From the NCBI RefSeq assembly GCF_002001045.1, contig NZ_MUNR01000005.1, positions 186,001 through 250,000 on the forward strand: a DNA stretch of 64,000 nucleotides. Reading direction: 5' to 3'. This document shows positions 1-8,190 of this stretch, piece by piece. The notes under the pieces are model-generated. The model saw only the letters and a program-made list of their open reading frames with translations. It made no database searches and was not told the DNA's origin. The translations under genes and the position numbers were made by a program. The first letter of the stretch is position 1. Every line of letters begins with the position of its first letter. The stretch is from Rhodanobacter sp. C01 (lineage in GTDB: Bacteria; Pseudomonadota; Gammaproteobacteria; Xanthomonadales; Rhodanobacteraceae).

Positions 1-106
1 CGACGCTCGGATGGGTGATATCGGCTGGCCTTATGCTCTGTGATTGCCGGTGTTCGGCGGTGAGGTCGCGGGCGACGCATCCGCCGAGGGCGGCATCGAG
101 GTAGTC

Positions 107-481
107 TCACAGGCGGTCGACGTGCGGCTCGAGCGGTGGCGGGAACGCATCCATCCAGTGCTGTGTGCTGAGGAAGTATTCTAGGCTCTTCGACGGCAGC
201 ACGTCCTCGATGCGGAATGGCAGTATGCGCAACTGCTTGTGCACGGCGCGCTCGACCTCGCGACGCACCTGGTCCGATTCGTTGCTGCTGCCCGAGAAGA
301 TCAGCAGCATGAGCCGTGCACCCGCAATCGCATCGATGATTTCGGCGGCCCAGTCGGCTGACGGGGACACGTCACGCGGTGCGATCCACACGTTGATCCC
401 GCGCGCCTCCAGGCGTTGCACGATGGCGAACGCGCAGTTGCGGTCCGGTTGTGAATAGCTTACGAAGAGATCGTGTGTCAC
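107..481 (-). CDS. TIR-domain protein, ends at an in-frame TGA
   Basis: A 124-residue protein that is essentially one TIR domain. Visible are the N-terminal FVSYS box (residues 6-10), the W-I-A-P-R-D loop (32-37) and the VRREVE helix (72-77), whose E75 sits where the catalytic glutamate of NAD-cleaving TIR domains is found. The start is GTG, 3 bases after the stop of the upstream heme-sensor gene, so the two are probably co-translated. The frame stops at TGA 107-109 but stays open from there to the window edge and reads D-Y-L-D-A-A-L, which looks like the natural end of the last TIR helix. The stop may therefore be a nonsense mutation or a sequencing error. TIR domains act as NAD hydrolases or as protein-interaction modules; which applies here is not known. 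Confidence 0.75.
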   Translation of the reverse strand: MTHDLFVSYSQPDRNCAFAIVQRLEARGINVWIAPRDVSPSADWAAEIIDAIAGARLMLLIFSGSSNESDQVRREVERAVHKQLRILPFRIEDVLPSKSLEYFLSTQHWMDAFPPPLEPHVDRL

Positions 482-484
482 GGC

Positions 485-1347
485 TCAGCCGTCCAGCATC
501 CGCAGCGCCTTGTCCAGGCTCTTGCGCATACGGCCGAAGGCGGCTGCGAGTGCGGTGACCTCGCGGCCGCCGCCGCCCGGGAATTCTTCTGCGGTGGCGT
601 CGCCCAGGCTTACCTGGTCGGCAATCCGCGCGATTGCGCGCAACGGGCGGATGACCAGTACATAGAGCGCGGCATTGACGATCAGCAGCATGCCGGCGAA
701 CGTTGCAGCGAAGGCAGTCAGCACGCCGCGGCGGACGTTGCTGGCGCTTGATTCGGCGCTGGCGAGCGGCACCGAGACGATCTGCGCGCCGACGACTTCG
801 TTGGGTTGCCAGCCGAAGCCGTTGTCGCTGCCATAACGCGCGAGCATCGTCGCCGGGGCCGCCGAGGGCAGGCTGTGGCAGCCCAGGCATCCGGGTTCGA
901 CTCGAATCGGGCGCGCCATGAATAGGGTTCTCCCTATCGGAGTATCCCGTGCGCCAGTCACTTCCCGGGTGGTTGCGTCGTTGCGAAAGCGTTGCATGAT
1001 GTCCGCCTCCCAGTCGGTTGCGCGATCACGCGGATTGGTCGGGTTGAGCGTCGCCTCCTTGTAGGCGTAGTCCGAGTGCTCCTTGTGCAGCCTGAGGAAA
1101 TTCTGCGTCGCGGCGTAGAAGGGCACGCTCTGCGGGTGGAACGCGCTGACCATCTTGTCGGCAAGCAGCGGCCCGACCTCGGTCTCCGTGTAGGAACGAA
1201 TCGCCGCGGCACTGTCCAGCATCAAACCCGCCTGGGCAAGCACCTCGCGTGTCGCGTTTCCTGCAGCATCGATGTCACGACCAGGGAGACCGCGCACATG
1301 CTGAGCGCGAATGCAGCGAGCAGTATCAGGTTGATCCGCCGCAGCAC
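485..1347 (-). pseudogene. DUF3365 heme-sensor-like membrane protein with HAMP, apparent frameshift
   Basis: The C-terminal frame (485 to about 1257) encodes a DUF3365/Tll0287-type sensor region with a CLGCH heme c-type motif (bases 875-889), a transmembrane segment and a HAMP-like region. That frame has no credible start. The adjacent frame upstream has a GTG at 1347-1345 preceded by AAGGGAG six bases away, and encodes a hydrophobic signal anchor (L-R-R-I-N-L-I-L-L-A-A-F-A-L). It leads into the DUF3365 start only if one base is restored near 1251-1257. I infer one gene broken by a 1-base loss, a sequencing error, or -1 frameshifting. By family, it should sit in the inner membrane and sense through a periplasmic heme domain. 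Its stop is 3 bases before the TIR gene. Confidence 0.65.
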
Positions 1348-1610
1348 ATTCGGCTCCCTTGCCGGAGCGCAGGTCAACGGACCCAGGCCCGACCGTGTTC
1401 ATTGCCGTTGGAACTTCGGTGATGCCCCCAGCGCGCCACGCGTGCTGTCTTCGCGATTATGCCCCCAAAGTGCCGAAAGGCAGCGGTGGATGGCATTGCT
1501 CCATGGCACTGGCAGGCCGCAGCAGAGCACGTCGAAGGCCATGTCCCGATGATTGCGCTTCACCGACCCTGGCCGTGAAGGCGCCGGCGTGGTTCACCCA
1601 ATGCCGAGCC

Positions 1611-2072
1611 TCAGCCCTGCAACTTGTCCAGGATCCGGGTAAGCCACGCGCATTCTTCCGCGTCCAGTTTCGCCAGCACTTCGCGTTCGCGTGCCCGCGC
1701 CATCGGCGCCACCTCATCGTGCATGACCCAGCCTGCCTCGGTGAGGCTGAGTACGGAGCGGCGCTTGTCACCATCGTGGATGCTGCGATTGACCCGCCCG
1801 GCCTCGACCAGCCGTGCCAGTGCGCGGCTGACCGCCACCTTGTCCATCGCAGTGCGCTCGGCCACCTCGCGGGCGGACAGGCCGTCGAAACGCGCCAGCA
1901 CCGCCATCACCCGCCATTCGGTCACCGAGATGTCGTAGCGGCGCTGGTAGTCGTCGGCGATCGTCTGGCTGATCGTGTTGGACAGGATCGACAAGCGGTA
2001 GGGCAGGAAATGTTCCAATTGCAGCGGTGCGTGCTCGGCGGTGGCGGGGGCAGGCTTGCGCTTGGCGGTCAT
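1611..2072 (-). CDS. MarR-family transcriptional regulator of tyrosine catabolism
   Basis: A 153-residue winged-helix regulator of usual MarR length. The recognition-helix region reads LSAREVAERTAMDKVAVSRA (about residues 85-104), followed by a wing with the family D-G-D-K-R-R-S motif and then L-S-L-T-E-A-G. It is divergent from hpd with 110 bases between the start codons. That gap contains a perfect 14-base palindrome lying between the -35 and -10 of the hpd promoter, so repression of hpd, and of its own gene, is the natural inference. Homologues beside hpd are common in xanthomonads. The likely effector is a pathway intermediate such as homogentisate or 4-hydroxyphenylpyruvate, which the sequence does not show. 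An AAGGAA Shine-Dalgarno lies before the ATG. Confidence 0.88.
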   Translation of the reverse strand: MTAKRKPAPATAEHAPLQLEHFLPYRLSILSNTISQTIADDYQRRYDISVTEWRVMAVLARFDGLSAREVAERTAMDKVAVSRALARLVEAGRVNRSIHDGDKRRSVLSLTEAGWVMHDEVAPMARAREREVLAKLDAEECAWLTRILDKLQG

Positions 2073-2086
2073 TGCGGCAGTGTTCC

Positions 2087-2115
2087 TTGCAAATGGTTAC
2101 ATATGTAACTATAAC
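2087..2115 (+). promoter_or_regulatory. Sigma-70 promoter of hpd
   Basis: TTGCAA (2087-2092), a 17-base spacer and TATAAC (2110-2115), 67 bases before the hpd start codon. Spacing and both hexamers are close to consensus. The spacer contains the palindrome listed separately. Confidence 0.7.
2096..2109. promoter_or_regulatory. Candidate MarR operator, perfect palindrome
   Basis: GTTACATATGTAAC is a perfect 14-base inverted repeat lying wholly inside the 17-base spacer of the hpd promoter. A dimeric MarR repressor bound here would block RNA polymerase. It is the only such full palindrome I noticed in the tyrosine locus; upstream of hmgA there is only a GTAAC half-site. Confidence 0.65.
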
Positions 2116-2182
2116 GTGGGATTACCACCGATGGTGGCACGCTCGCGAGCTGCCATCGTGCACCGACACACAGGAGAGCGCC

Positions 2183-3277
2183 ATGAACGCCCAGCCCAAT
2201 CTTGGCATGCAGGTCACCACGTTCGAGAACCCGATGGGTATCGACGGCTTCGAATTCGTCGAGTTTGCCGCGCCGGAAGGTCGGGCTGGCGAGTTGCATG
2301 ACCTGTTCAAGCGGATGGGATTCAGTGCGGTCCTCAGGCACAAGACGCGGCCGATCACCGTGTACCGGCAGAACGGCGTGAACCTGCTGGTCAACGAGGA
2401 TCCCGATTCGTTCGCCGCCGATTTCGCCAAGGCACACGGCCCCAGCGCCTGCGGTTTCGCGATCCGCTTCAGGAAGCCATCCGGCGAAGTACTTTCCACT
2501 GTGCTCGGCAACGGCGGCGAAGCCATCGACCACAAGGAAGCCAGCAAGGCGGTGAGTGCGCCAGTGGTGAAGGGTATCGGCGACTGCATGCTGTACCTGA
2601 TCGATCGTTACGGCAACGCCGGCAGCATCTACGACGCCGACTACGCGCCGATCGAAGGTGCCGATCAGAACCCGGCCGGCTTCGGTCTGACCTTCATCGA
2701 TCACCTGACTCACAACCTGTACTTCGGCAACATGCAGAAGTGGTCGGATTACTACGAGCGGTTGTTCAACTTCCGCGAGATCCGCTACTTCGACATCAAG
2801 GGCGCCAAAACCGGTCTAGTCTCCAAGGCGATGACCGCGCCAGACGGCATCGTGCGCATTCCGCTGAACGAATCCAGCGACCCGAAGAGCCAGATCAACG
2901 AATACCTCGACGCTTACCACGGCGAAGGCATCCAGCACATCGCCTGCTTTACCGACGATATCTACACCACGGTGGAGAAGATGCGTGCGGCTGGCGTGGA
3001 ATTCCTCGACACCCCGGACGCCTACTTCGAGGTGATCGACGTGCGTGTGCCGAATCACGGTGAGGATGTGCCGCGCCTGGCGAAGAACAAGATCCTGATC
3101 GACGCCGATCTGGAAACCAAGCAGCGCAAGCTGCTGCAGATCTTCACCCAGAACGCGATCGGTCCGATCTTCTTCGAGATCATCCAGCGCAAGGGCAATG
3201 AAGGCTTCGGTGAAGGCAATTTCCAGGCGCTGTTCGAGTCGATCGAGCGCGATCAGATGAAGCGCGGCGTGTTGTGA
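2183..3277 (+). CDS. hpd: 4-hydroxyphenylpyruvate dioxygenase
   Basis: Converts 4-hydroxyphenylpyruvate and O2 to homogentisate and CO2, the committed step of tyrosine breakdown and the source of pyomelanin precursor. The 364-residue protein has the full family length and two vicinal-oxygen-chelate halves. The ferrous iron ligands are visible as H174 (FIDHLTHN), H252 (IQHIACF) and E332 (PIFFEIIQRKG). The start is ATG at 2183 with AGGAG seven bases upstream; the same frame is open further upstream through the promoter, but that part is not coding. It is transcribed away from the MarR gene, and a hairpin follows directly after the stop. Confidence 0.97.
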   Translation: MNAQPNLGMQVTTFENPMGIDGFEFVEFAAPEGRAGELHDLFKRMGFSAVLRHKTRPITVYRQNGVNLLVNEDPDSFAADFAKAHGPSACGFAIRFRKPSGEVLSTVLGNGGEAIDHKEASKAVSAPVVKGIGDCMLYLIDRYGNAGSIYDADYAPIEGADQNPAGFGLTFIDHLTHNLYFGNMQKWSDYYERLFNFREIRYFDIKGAKTGLVSKAMTAPDGIVRIPLNESSDPKSQINEYLDAYHGEGIQHIACFTDDIYTTVEKMRAAGVEFLDTPDAYFEVIDVRVPNHGEDVPRLAKNKILIDADLETKQRKLLQIFTQNAIGPIFFEIIQRKGNEGFGEGNFQALFESIERDQMKRGVL

Positions 3278-3315
3278 TAGCGCGTGGCATAGCAAGGCCC
3301 CTATGACACGCGCTA
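3278..3315 (+). terminator. Hairpin directly after hpd
   Basis: The arms TAGCGCGTG and CACGCGCTA pair perfectly, with an inner CATAG/CTATG stem. It begins at the first base after the hpd stop. There is no T-tract, so it may be a weak or bidirectional terminator or a 3'-end stabiliser between convergent genes. Confidence 0.5.
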
Positions 3316-3321
3316 CTGGCT

Positions 3322-3771
3322 TTAGTGTGGAAGATGGCGAATGCCGTACAGGGCGAGGGCAAAATTGGCGGCGAAGATAGTAAAGACAATAGCGAAGATG
3401 AAGCCGGCCATCGTTACAATCGCCTGGATCAGAAAATAGGTTTTCACTTTGCTCAGGGCGAGCTTCAGTGTAGAGGCATCTCCTCGTGTGTAAGCCCGTT
3501 CGGCTGCGGCGACGATTTGCAGTATCAACACGCTCAAATAGATCGGCAGCAACGCGACAACTATGCCGATACCGAACGCACCGATGCCGCGCAGCGCGAT
3601 AACGAGCGAAATAAGGATATACAAAACTGAAATCGCGATCTGGGCGATCGCAATGAACCTGATCCAACCTTTCACTTCTACCAGCGGCGTGGCAATGTCG
3701 GAAATATCACTGCTGGCACTGGCCTGAAAAGACGAATAGACATCTGCTGGAATGCTGAATTCGGATGACAT
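3322..3771 (-). CDS. Small membrane protein, DUF5362-like
   Basis: A 149-residue protein with a short polar N-terminus and about four hydrophobic segments: roughly residues 37-60, 63-88, and two between 113 and 145. Layout and length resemble the DUF5362 family of inner-membrane proteins, whose function is unknown. It is transcribed against hpd and hmgA and splits the tyrosine genes into two transcription units. Nothing in its sequence links it to tyrosine breakdown. Confidence 0.65.
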   Translation of the reverse strand: MSSEFSIPADVYSSFQASASSDISDIATPLVEVKGWIRFIAIAQIAISVLYILISLVIALRGIGAFGIGIVVALLPIYLSVLILQIVAAAERAYTRGDASTLKLALSKVKTYFLIQAIVTMAGFIFAIVFTIFAANFALALYGIRHLPH

Positions 3772-3861
3772 GACTCTCCCTTTTCATGAAGTTGAGTGAG
3801 ACCGTTCTGACAGAGCAGCACGTCCAATCTAGCAGTAATCGCGGTGGTATCTTTCCAAGGC

Positions 3862-3890
3862 TCTGCCACGTGCGTTCGGGTGCCGTGGCA
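3862..3890. promoter_or_regulatory. Inverted repeat upstream of hmgA
   Basis: CTGCCACG and CGTGGCAG are perfect 8-base arms separated by 13 bases, ending 23 bases before the hmgA start codon. It could be a leader hairpin or a regulator site. No regulator is assigned. Confidence 0.35.
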
Positions 3891-3913
3891 GTAACCATGA
3901 TGGTGGAACGTTC

Positions 3914-5221
3914 ATGAGCGTAGTGAAGCAAAACGAATACCAGTCCGGTTTCGGCAACGAGTTTGCCAGCGAGGCGATCGAAGGCGTCTTGCCGCAAGGA
4001 CAGAACTCGCCGCAGCGGGTGGCGCATGGACTGTATGCGGAGCAGTTGTCGGGCACCGCGTTCACCGCGCCGCGCCATCTCAACCGACGCAGCTGGCTGT
4101 ACCGGATTCGTCCGGCCGCGGTGCATGAACCGTTCCGGTCGCTGGAACATGCCACGTTCCACAACCGCTTCGACGAGGCGCCGGCCACGCCGAACCAGCT
4201 GCGCTGGGATCCGCTTCCGCATCCGGACAAACCCGCAGATTTCGTCGACGGCCTGGTGACGATGGCCGGCAATGGCGGTGCGGCCGAGCAGGCTGGCATC
4301 GGCATTCACCTGTATGCAGCCAATCGCTCGATGCAGGGGCGCTTCTTCTACAACGCCGACGGCGAGTTGCTGATCGTGCCGCAGCAAGGTCGCCTGCACC
4401 TGGCCACCGAGCTTGGCGTGATCGAGATCGAGCCGCAGGAGATCGCGGTGATTCCACGCGGTGTGCGCTTCCGGGTCGAGCTGCTGGACGATCTGGCCCG
4501 CGGCTACGTGTGCGAGAACTTCGGCTCACTATTCCGGTTGCCGGATCTCGGCCCGATCGGCTCGAATTGCCTGGCCAATGCGCGCGACTTCCTGACCCCG
4601 ATGGCGGCGTACGAAGACGTGGAAGGCCAGTTCGAGCTGGTTGCGAAGTTTCAGGGCGCGTTGTGGACGGCGAAGATCGACCATTCACCGCTGGACGTGG
4701 TCGGCTGGCATGGCAACTACGCGCCGTACAAATACGACTTGCGTCATTTCAACACGATCGGTTCGATCAGTTTCGACCATCCCGATCCGTCGATCTTCAC
4801 CGTGCTCACCTCGGCCAGCGACACACACGGCACGGCGAATGTCGATTTCGCGATCTTCCCGCCGCGCTGGCTGGTGGCGCAGCACACCTTCCGTCCGCCA
4901 TGGTTCCACCGCAACGTGGCTAGCGAGTTCATGGGCCTGATCACCGGCGTGTATGACGCCAAGGCCGAAGGTTTCGTGCCTGGCGGGGCTTCGCTGCACA
5001 ACTGCATGAGCGGGCATGGCCCGGATGCCGCCACCTATGAGAAGGCTTCGGCGGCCGACCTCTCCAAGCCGGACGTGATCGGTGGCACCATGGCCTTCAT
5101 GTTCGAGACGCGCAAGGTGATCCGTCCCACCCGGCAGGCGCTCGATATGCCACAGCGCCAGCAGAACTATTACGAATGCTGGCAAGGCATTCGCAAGCAT
5201 TTCAATCCGGAGCGCACATGA
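3914..5221 (+). CDS. hmgA: Homogentisate 1,2-dioxygenase
   Basis: Opens the aromatic ring of homogentisate to maleylacetoacetate. The 435-residue protein matches the family length and begins with the typical [12 protein letters not shown] segment. The iron ligands are H332 and E338 ([12 protein letters not shown]) and H368 (CMSGHGPD), matching H335, E341 and H371 of the human enzyme. The ATG at 3914 is preceded by a GGTGGAA stretch. The stop overlaps the ATG of the next gene as ATGA, so hmgA, the lipoprotein gene and fumarylacetoacetase probably form one operon, separate from hpd. Confidence 0.97.
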   Translation: MSVVKQNEYQSGFGNEFASEAIEGVLPQGQNSPQRVAHGLYAEQLSGTAFTAPRHLNRRSWLYRIRPAAVHEPFRSLEHATFHNRFDEAPATPNQLRWDPLPHPDKPADFVDGLVTMAGNGGAAEQAGIGIHLYAANRSMQGRFFYNADGELLIVPQQGRLHLATELGVIEIEPQEIAVIPRGVRFRVELLDDLARGYVCENFGSLFRLPDLGPIGSNCLANARDFLTPMAAYEDVEGQFELVAKFQGALWTAKIDHSPLDVVGWHGNYAPYKYDLRHFNTIGSISFDHPDPSIFTVLTSASDTHGTANVDFAIFPPRWLVAQHTFRPPWFHRNVASEFMGLITGVYDAKAEGFVPGGASLHNCMSGHGPDAATYEKASAADLSKPDVIGGTMAFMFETRKVIRPTRQALDMPQRQQNYYECWQGIRKHFNPERT

Positions 5222-5799
5222 AGCAGGTGGTTATGGTGTTGGCATGTGTGCTCGCGTTGGCGGCCTGCTCCAGCGAGCCGCCGCCTGCCCCCACGGCTTC
5301 GGGCAGGCCGAAATCAACCATGACGGCCGCGCAGGTGAAAGCGCTGCAGGCGCAGGACGCGCTGGGAAGTTACACCGGTTACGGTGCTGCAAGCTTCGGC
5401 ATGAACGAGGATGCGTTTCGCGCCGCATGGCGGGCTGATCTGAACGGTGCGGTCGACCCGGGTGGCGACTGCTCCCTGCTGCAGCCGACGTGGAACAAGG
5501 CATTAGGCGACTTCGACTTCATGTTCGATCACGGGCGTTTCGTCCGCTACGACGTGGGCACGCCGAAAGAGATCGCGCCGGGTGGCGGCAAGGTCGGCAT
5601 GAGCGTGGCGCAGATCCACGCGCTTTACGGTTCCGGCCTGCAGGTACTGCCGCACAAGTACCAGCTGAATGAGCAATACCTTCGCATCGCGGATGGCAAG
5701 GGCGATGTGTTGATTTTCGAAACGGATACCAGCGGAAAGGTGAGCCGGTGGCGTGTCGGCATTCCGCCGCAGATCGATAACGAAGACGGTTGCATGTAA
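5218..5799 (+). CDS. Putative lipoprotein of unknown function
   Basis: A 193-residue protein beginning with a lipoprotein signal (lipobox L-A-L-A-A-C, lipidated Cys at about residue 18), then a Pro-rich linker and a mixed alpha/beta domain ending in D-N-E-D-G-C-M. Two further cysteines could form a disulfide. The start overlaps the hmgA stop (ATGA), so translation is coupled, and fumarylacetoacetase follows 25 bases after its stop. I do not recognise a named domain. Its place inside the homogentisate operon is odd for an envelope protein, and no catabolic role is evident. Confidence 0.75.
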   Translation: MKQVVMVLACVLALAACSSEPPPAPTASGRPKSTMTAAQVKALQAQDALGSYTGYGAASFGMNEDAFRAAWRADLNGAVDPGGDCSLLQPTWNKALGDFDFMFDHGRFVRYDVGTPKEIAPGGGKVGMSVAQIHALYGSGLQVLPHKYQLNEQYLRIADGKGDVLIFETDTSGKVSRWRVGIPPQIDNEDGCM

Positions 5800-5824
5800 T
5801 GAGCGCAATCCGGGGAGCAAAGGC

Positions 5825-6811
5825 ATGAAACTTGGCAGTCTCAAGGAAGGCGGCCGCGACGGCACGCTGATCGTGGTCAGCCGCGATCTCGGCCGCGCCG
5901 TGAAGGCAGGCGGGATTGCGCTGACGCTGCAGGCGGCGCTGGATGACTGGTCGAACGCCGCGCCGCGGCTCAACGCGTTGTCGGACGAATTGAACGCGGG
6001 CAGCGCCGCCGGCACGTTCGCGCTGGACATGACGGCACTGGCCTCGCCGTTGCCGCGTGCCTACGAGTTCGTCGACGGTTCGGCCTATCTGCCGCACGTC
6101 GAGCGCGTGCGCCGTGCGCGCGGCGCCGAGGTGCCGAAGTCGTTCTATACCGATCCGCTGATGTACCAGGCGACCAGTGCCGGTTTTCTGGGACCGCGTG
6201 ACCCGGTGGTGGTGCCGAGCGAGGATTACGGCATCGATCTGGAAGCCGAGGTGATCGTGATCACCGACGACGTGCCGATGGCGGTGACGCCGGCGCAGGC
6301 ATCGGAGCACATCCAGCTGGTCGGCCTGATCAACGACGTGAGCTTGCGTGGGTTGATCCCGGGCGAACTGGCCAAGGGCTTCGGCTTCCTGCAGAGCAAG
6401 CCGCGTTCGGCGCTGTCGCCGGTGCTGGTGACGCCGGACGAACTGGGTGATGCGTGGCAGGGCGACAAGCTGCACCTGCCGATGCGCACCTGGTTGAACG
6501 GCGCCTGGTTCGGCGAGGCCGAGTGTGGCGTCGACATGCAATTCAGCTTTGCCGAACTGGTGGCGCACGTGGCGAAGACGCGGCCGCTGACCGCGGGAAG
6601 CATCGTCGGCTCCGGCACCATCGCCAACGAGGACACCGGCAAGGGCGCGTCGTGTCTGGCCGAGCAGCGCACGGTGGAAACGTTGCGCGATGGAAAACCG
6701 AGTACGCCATTCCTGAAGTTCGGCGACCGCCTGAAGATCGACATCACCGATGTCGCTGGCGCTTCGATCTTCGGTGCGATCGAGCAGCAGATCGCACCAT
6801 ACAAGGGTTGA
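5825..6811 (+). CDS. Fumarylacetoacetase, bacterial short form
   Basis: Hydrolyses fumarylacetoacetate to fumarate and acetoacetate, the last step of tyrosine breakdown. The 328-residue protein has an FAH-fold C-terminal domain with the metal-binding pattern D110 (YTDPLMYQ) and E140-x-E142 (DLEAEV). The C-terminal G-x-I-V-G-S-G-T-I-A-N-E stretch is typical of this subfamily. It is about 90 residues shorter than the eukaryotic enzyme, as usual for many proteobacterial forms. The AAAGGC before the ATG is a weak ribosome site. Close context with hmgA supports this substrate over other FAH-family acylpyruvases. Confidence 0.92.
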   Translation: MKLGSLKEGGRDGTLIVVSRDLGRAVKAGGIALTLQAALDDWSNAAPRLNALSDELNAGSAAGTFALDMTALASPLPRAYEFVDGSAYLPHVERVRRARGAEVPKSFYTDPLMYQATSAGFLGPRDPVVVPSEDYGIDLEAEVIVITDDVPMAVTPAQASEHIQLVGLINDVSLRGLIPGELAKGFGFLQSKPRSALSPVLVTPDELGDAWQGDKLHLPMRTWLNGAWFGEAECGVDMQFSFAELVAHVAKTRPLTAGSIVGSGTIANEDTGKGASCLAEQRTVETLRDGKPSTPFLKFGDRLKIDITDVAGASIFGAIEQQIAPYKG

Positions 6812-6821
6812 TGTCGTTGCC

Positions 6822-6846
6822 GACAGGGCTCACGTTGGGCCCTGTC
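6822..6846 (+). terminator. Hairpin after the hmgA operon
   Basis: GACAGGGC and GCCCTGTC form a perfect 8-base stem ten bases after the fumarylacetoacetase stop. There is no clear T-tract, so it is a likely but not certain terminator. Confidence 0.5.
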
Positions 6847-6936
6847 ATGTGACAACACACGCCTTGATGGGCGAATGCGCCATGGTGAAATGGCGCGGTG
6901 ATGGCATGGCCGATGGGAACCCTCGGAGAGCCGGCG

Positions 6937-7473
6937 CTACCAGATGAGATCGTCCGGTACCTGGAACTGCTGGTAGTACTCGTCGTCGTGATCGTTGCCG
7001 GCATCGGTGCTGCGGCCATGGTCGAGCACGATCATCGCCGCATCGCGGGCGTAGACCTTGTCGGCGGCGGCGCGGGGCAGCAGCTCATAGCCCTGATCGT
7101 GGCGCACGATCACCAGCGTGCCGCTGGCCAGCTGCGCACGCAACGCCTCATTCACCAGCACACTGCGGATCTTGTCCCCATCGGTGAAACGGTAGGCGAT
7201 TTCGCCTTCGCGTTTTTGTTTGTGGCTCTCGACGATCTGATGGATCTGGGTGCGTTGCTCGGCGGCACGTGCCTGTGTGTTGCGCTCTGCCGCCAGCGCG
7301 CGATCGCGTTCGGCACGTTCCGCCTGCAGCCGCTGCGCATCGACCTGCTCGGTGGCGGGCGCCATCGGCGCCTTGCCCTGGCGCTGCTTGGTCTGCTCGC
7401 GCACCACCTGGGCCACCTTGTTCTTGTTGACCAGGCCGGCCTTGAGCAGCTGTTCTTGCAGGGGATTGCGCAT
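6937..7473 (-). CDS. DUF2058 family protein (YaiL-like)
   Basis: A 178-residue cytoplasmic protein. The N-terminal R-N-P-L-Q-E-Q-L-L-K-A-G-L-V box and K-K/R-rich start are typical of DUF2058, followed by an Ala/Arg/Gln/Glu-rich helical middle and a compact C-terminal domain (YRFTDGDKIRSVLVNEALR). The chosen ATG is at 7473; the frame is open upstream, but that stretch is antisense to tpx and does not look like protein. By family annotation it is a nucleoid- or polynucleotide-associated protein with no proven activity. It is convergent with fumarylacetoacetase and divergent from tpx. Confidence 0.85.
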   Translation of the reverse strand: MRNPLQEQLLKAGLVNKNKVAQVVREQTKQRQGKAPMAPATEQVDAQRLQAERAERDRALAAERNTQARAAEQRTQIHQIVESHKQKREGEIAYRFTDGDKIRSVLVNEALRAQLASGTLVIVRHDQGYELLPRAAADKVYARDAAMIVLDHGRSTDAGNDHDDEYYQQFQVPDDLIW

Positions 7474-7647
7474 ACGGACGATGGGGTGGCTGGGCAGGAT
7501 CGCACACGTGATTGTACCGGCGTGGCCCACAGCCGGCTCACGCAGCTGATTCAGGTCATGCCACTGCCTAGCTACCGTCGGGCGGTCTCGTCTTTCTGAC
7601 TGCGGCCATGTTCTACTTGTAGGCCCTTTTCCCTCGCGAGGTGCAAC

Positions 7648-8148
7648 ATGTCCAACGTCACACTCAAGGGTCAGCCAATCAGCATCAGCGGCCAGTTTCC
7701 GGCGGTAGGTACGCCGGCGCCGGCGTTCAGCCTGGTTGGTGGTGATCTGTCTGATGTCACGCTGTCGAAGTTTTCGGGCAAGCGCAAGGTGCTGAATATT
7801 TTCCCGAGCGTCGATACGCCGACCTGCGCTATGTCTGTCCGTCATTTCAACGAGTCGGCCAGTCAACTCGACAACACCGTGGTGCTGTGCATCTCGGCAG
7901 ACCTGCCGTTTGCGCAGGCACGCTTTTGCGGTGCCGAAGGACTGAATCAGGTAGTCAATCTGTCGCTGATGCGCGGGCACCGGTTCCTCAACGATTACGG
8001 CGTAGCGATTGCCAGCGGTCCGCTGGCAGGTCTGGCTGCACGCGCGGTGGTGGTGCTGGATGCGCATGACAAGGTGATTCATGCCGAACTGGTCAGCGAG
8101 ATCGCGCATGAGCCGAACTATGACGCGGCGCTGGCTGCGTTGAGCTGA
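7648..8148 (+). CDS. tpx: Thiol peroxidase, atypical 2-Cys peroxiredoxin
   Basis: Reduces hydrogen peroxide and organic hydroperoxides using thioredoxin. The 166-residue protein is full length, with peroxidatic C60 in T-P-T-C-A-M-S-V and resolving C94 in A-R-F-C-G-A-E-G, the Tpx arrangement. The ATG at 7648 has GCGAGG nine bases upstream. It is a single-gene unit with no signal peptide visible; the N-terminus starts straight into the Tpx fold. Confidence 0.95.
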   Translation: MSNVTLKGQPISISGQFPAVGTPAPAFSLVGGDLSDVTLSKFSGKRKVLNIFPSVDTPTCAMSVRHFNESASQLDNTVVLCISADLPFAQARFCGAEGLNQVVNLSLMRGHRFLNDYGVAIASGPLAGLAARAVVVLDAHDKVIHAELVSEIAHEPNYDAALAALS

Positions 8149-8190
8149 TGCTCTGAGCAAGGTGCGGGCACCCACCCGCGCCTTGCGGGT

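Noticed and set aside
485..1402. A continuous sensor gene starting at ATG 1402
   Set aside because: The first 50 codons in that frame are not protein-like, have no ribosome site and no membrane anchor, while the neighbouring frame has both.
7474..8175. An upstream extension of the DUF2058 gene to 8175
   Set aside because: The extension is antisense to tpx and His/Arg-rich. The family start is at ATG 7473.
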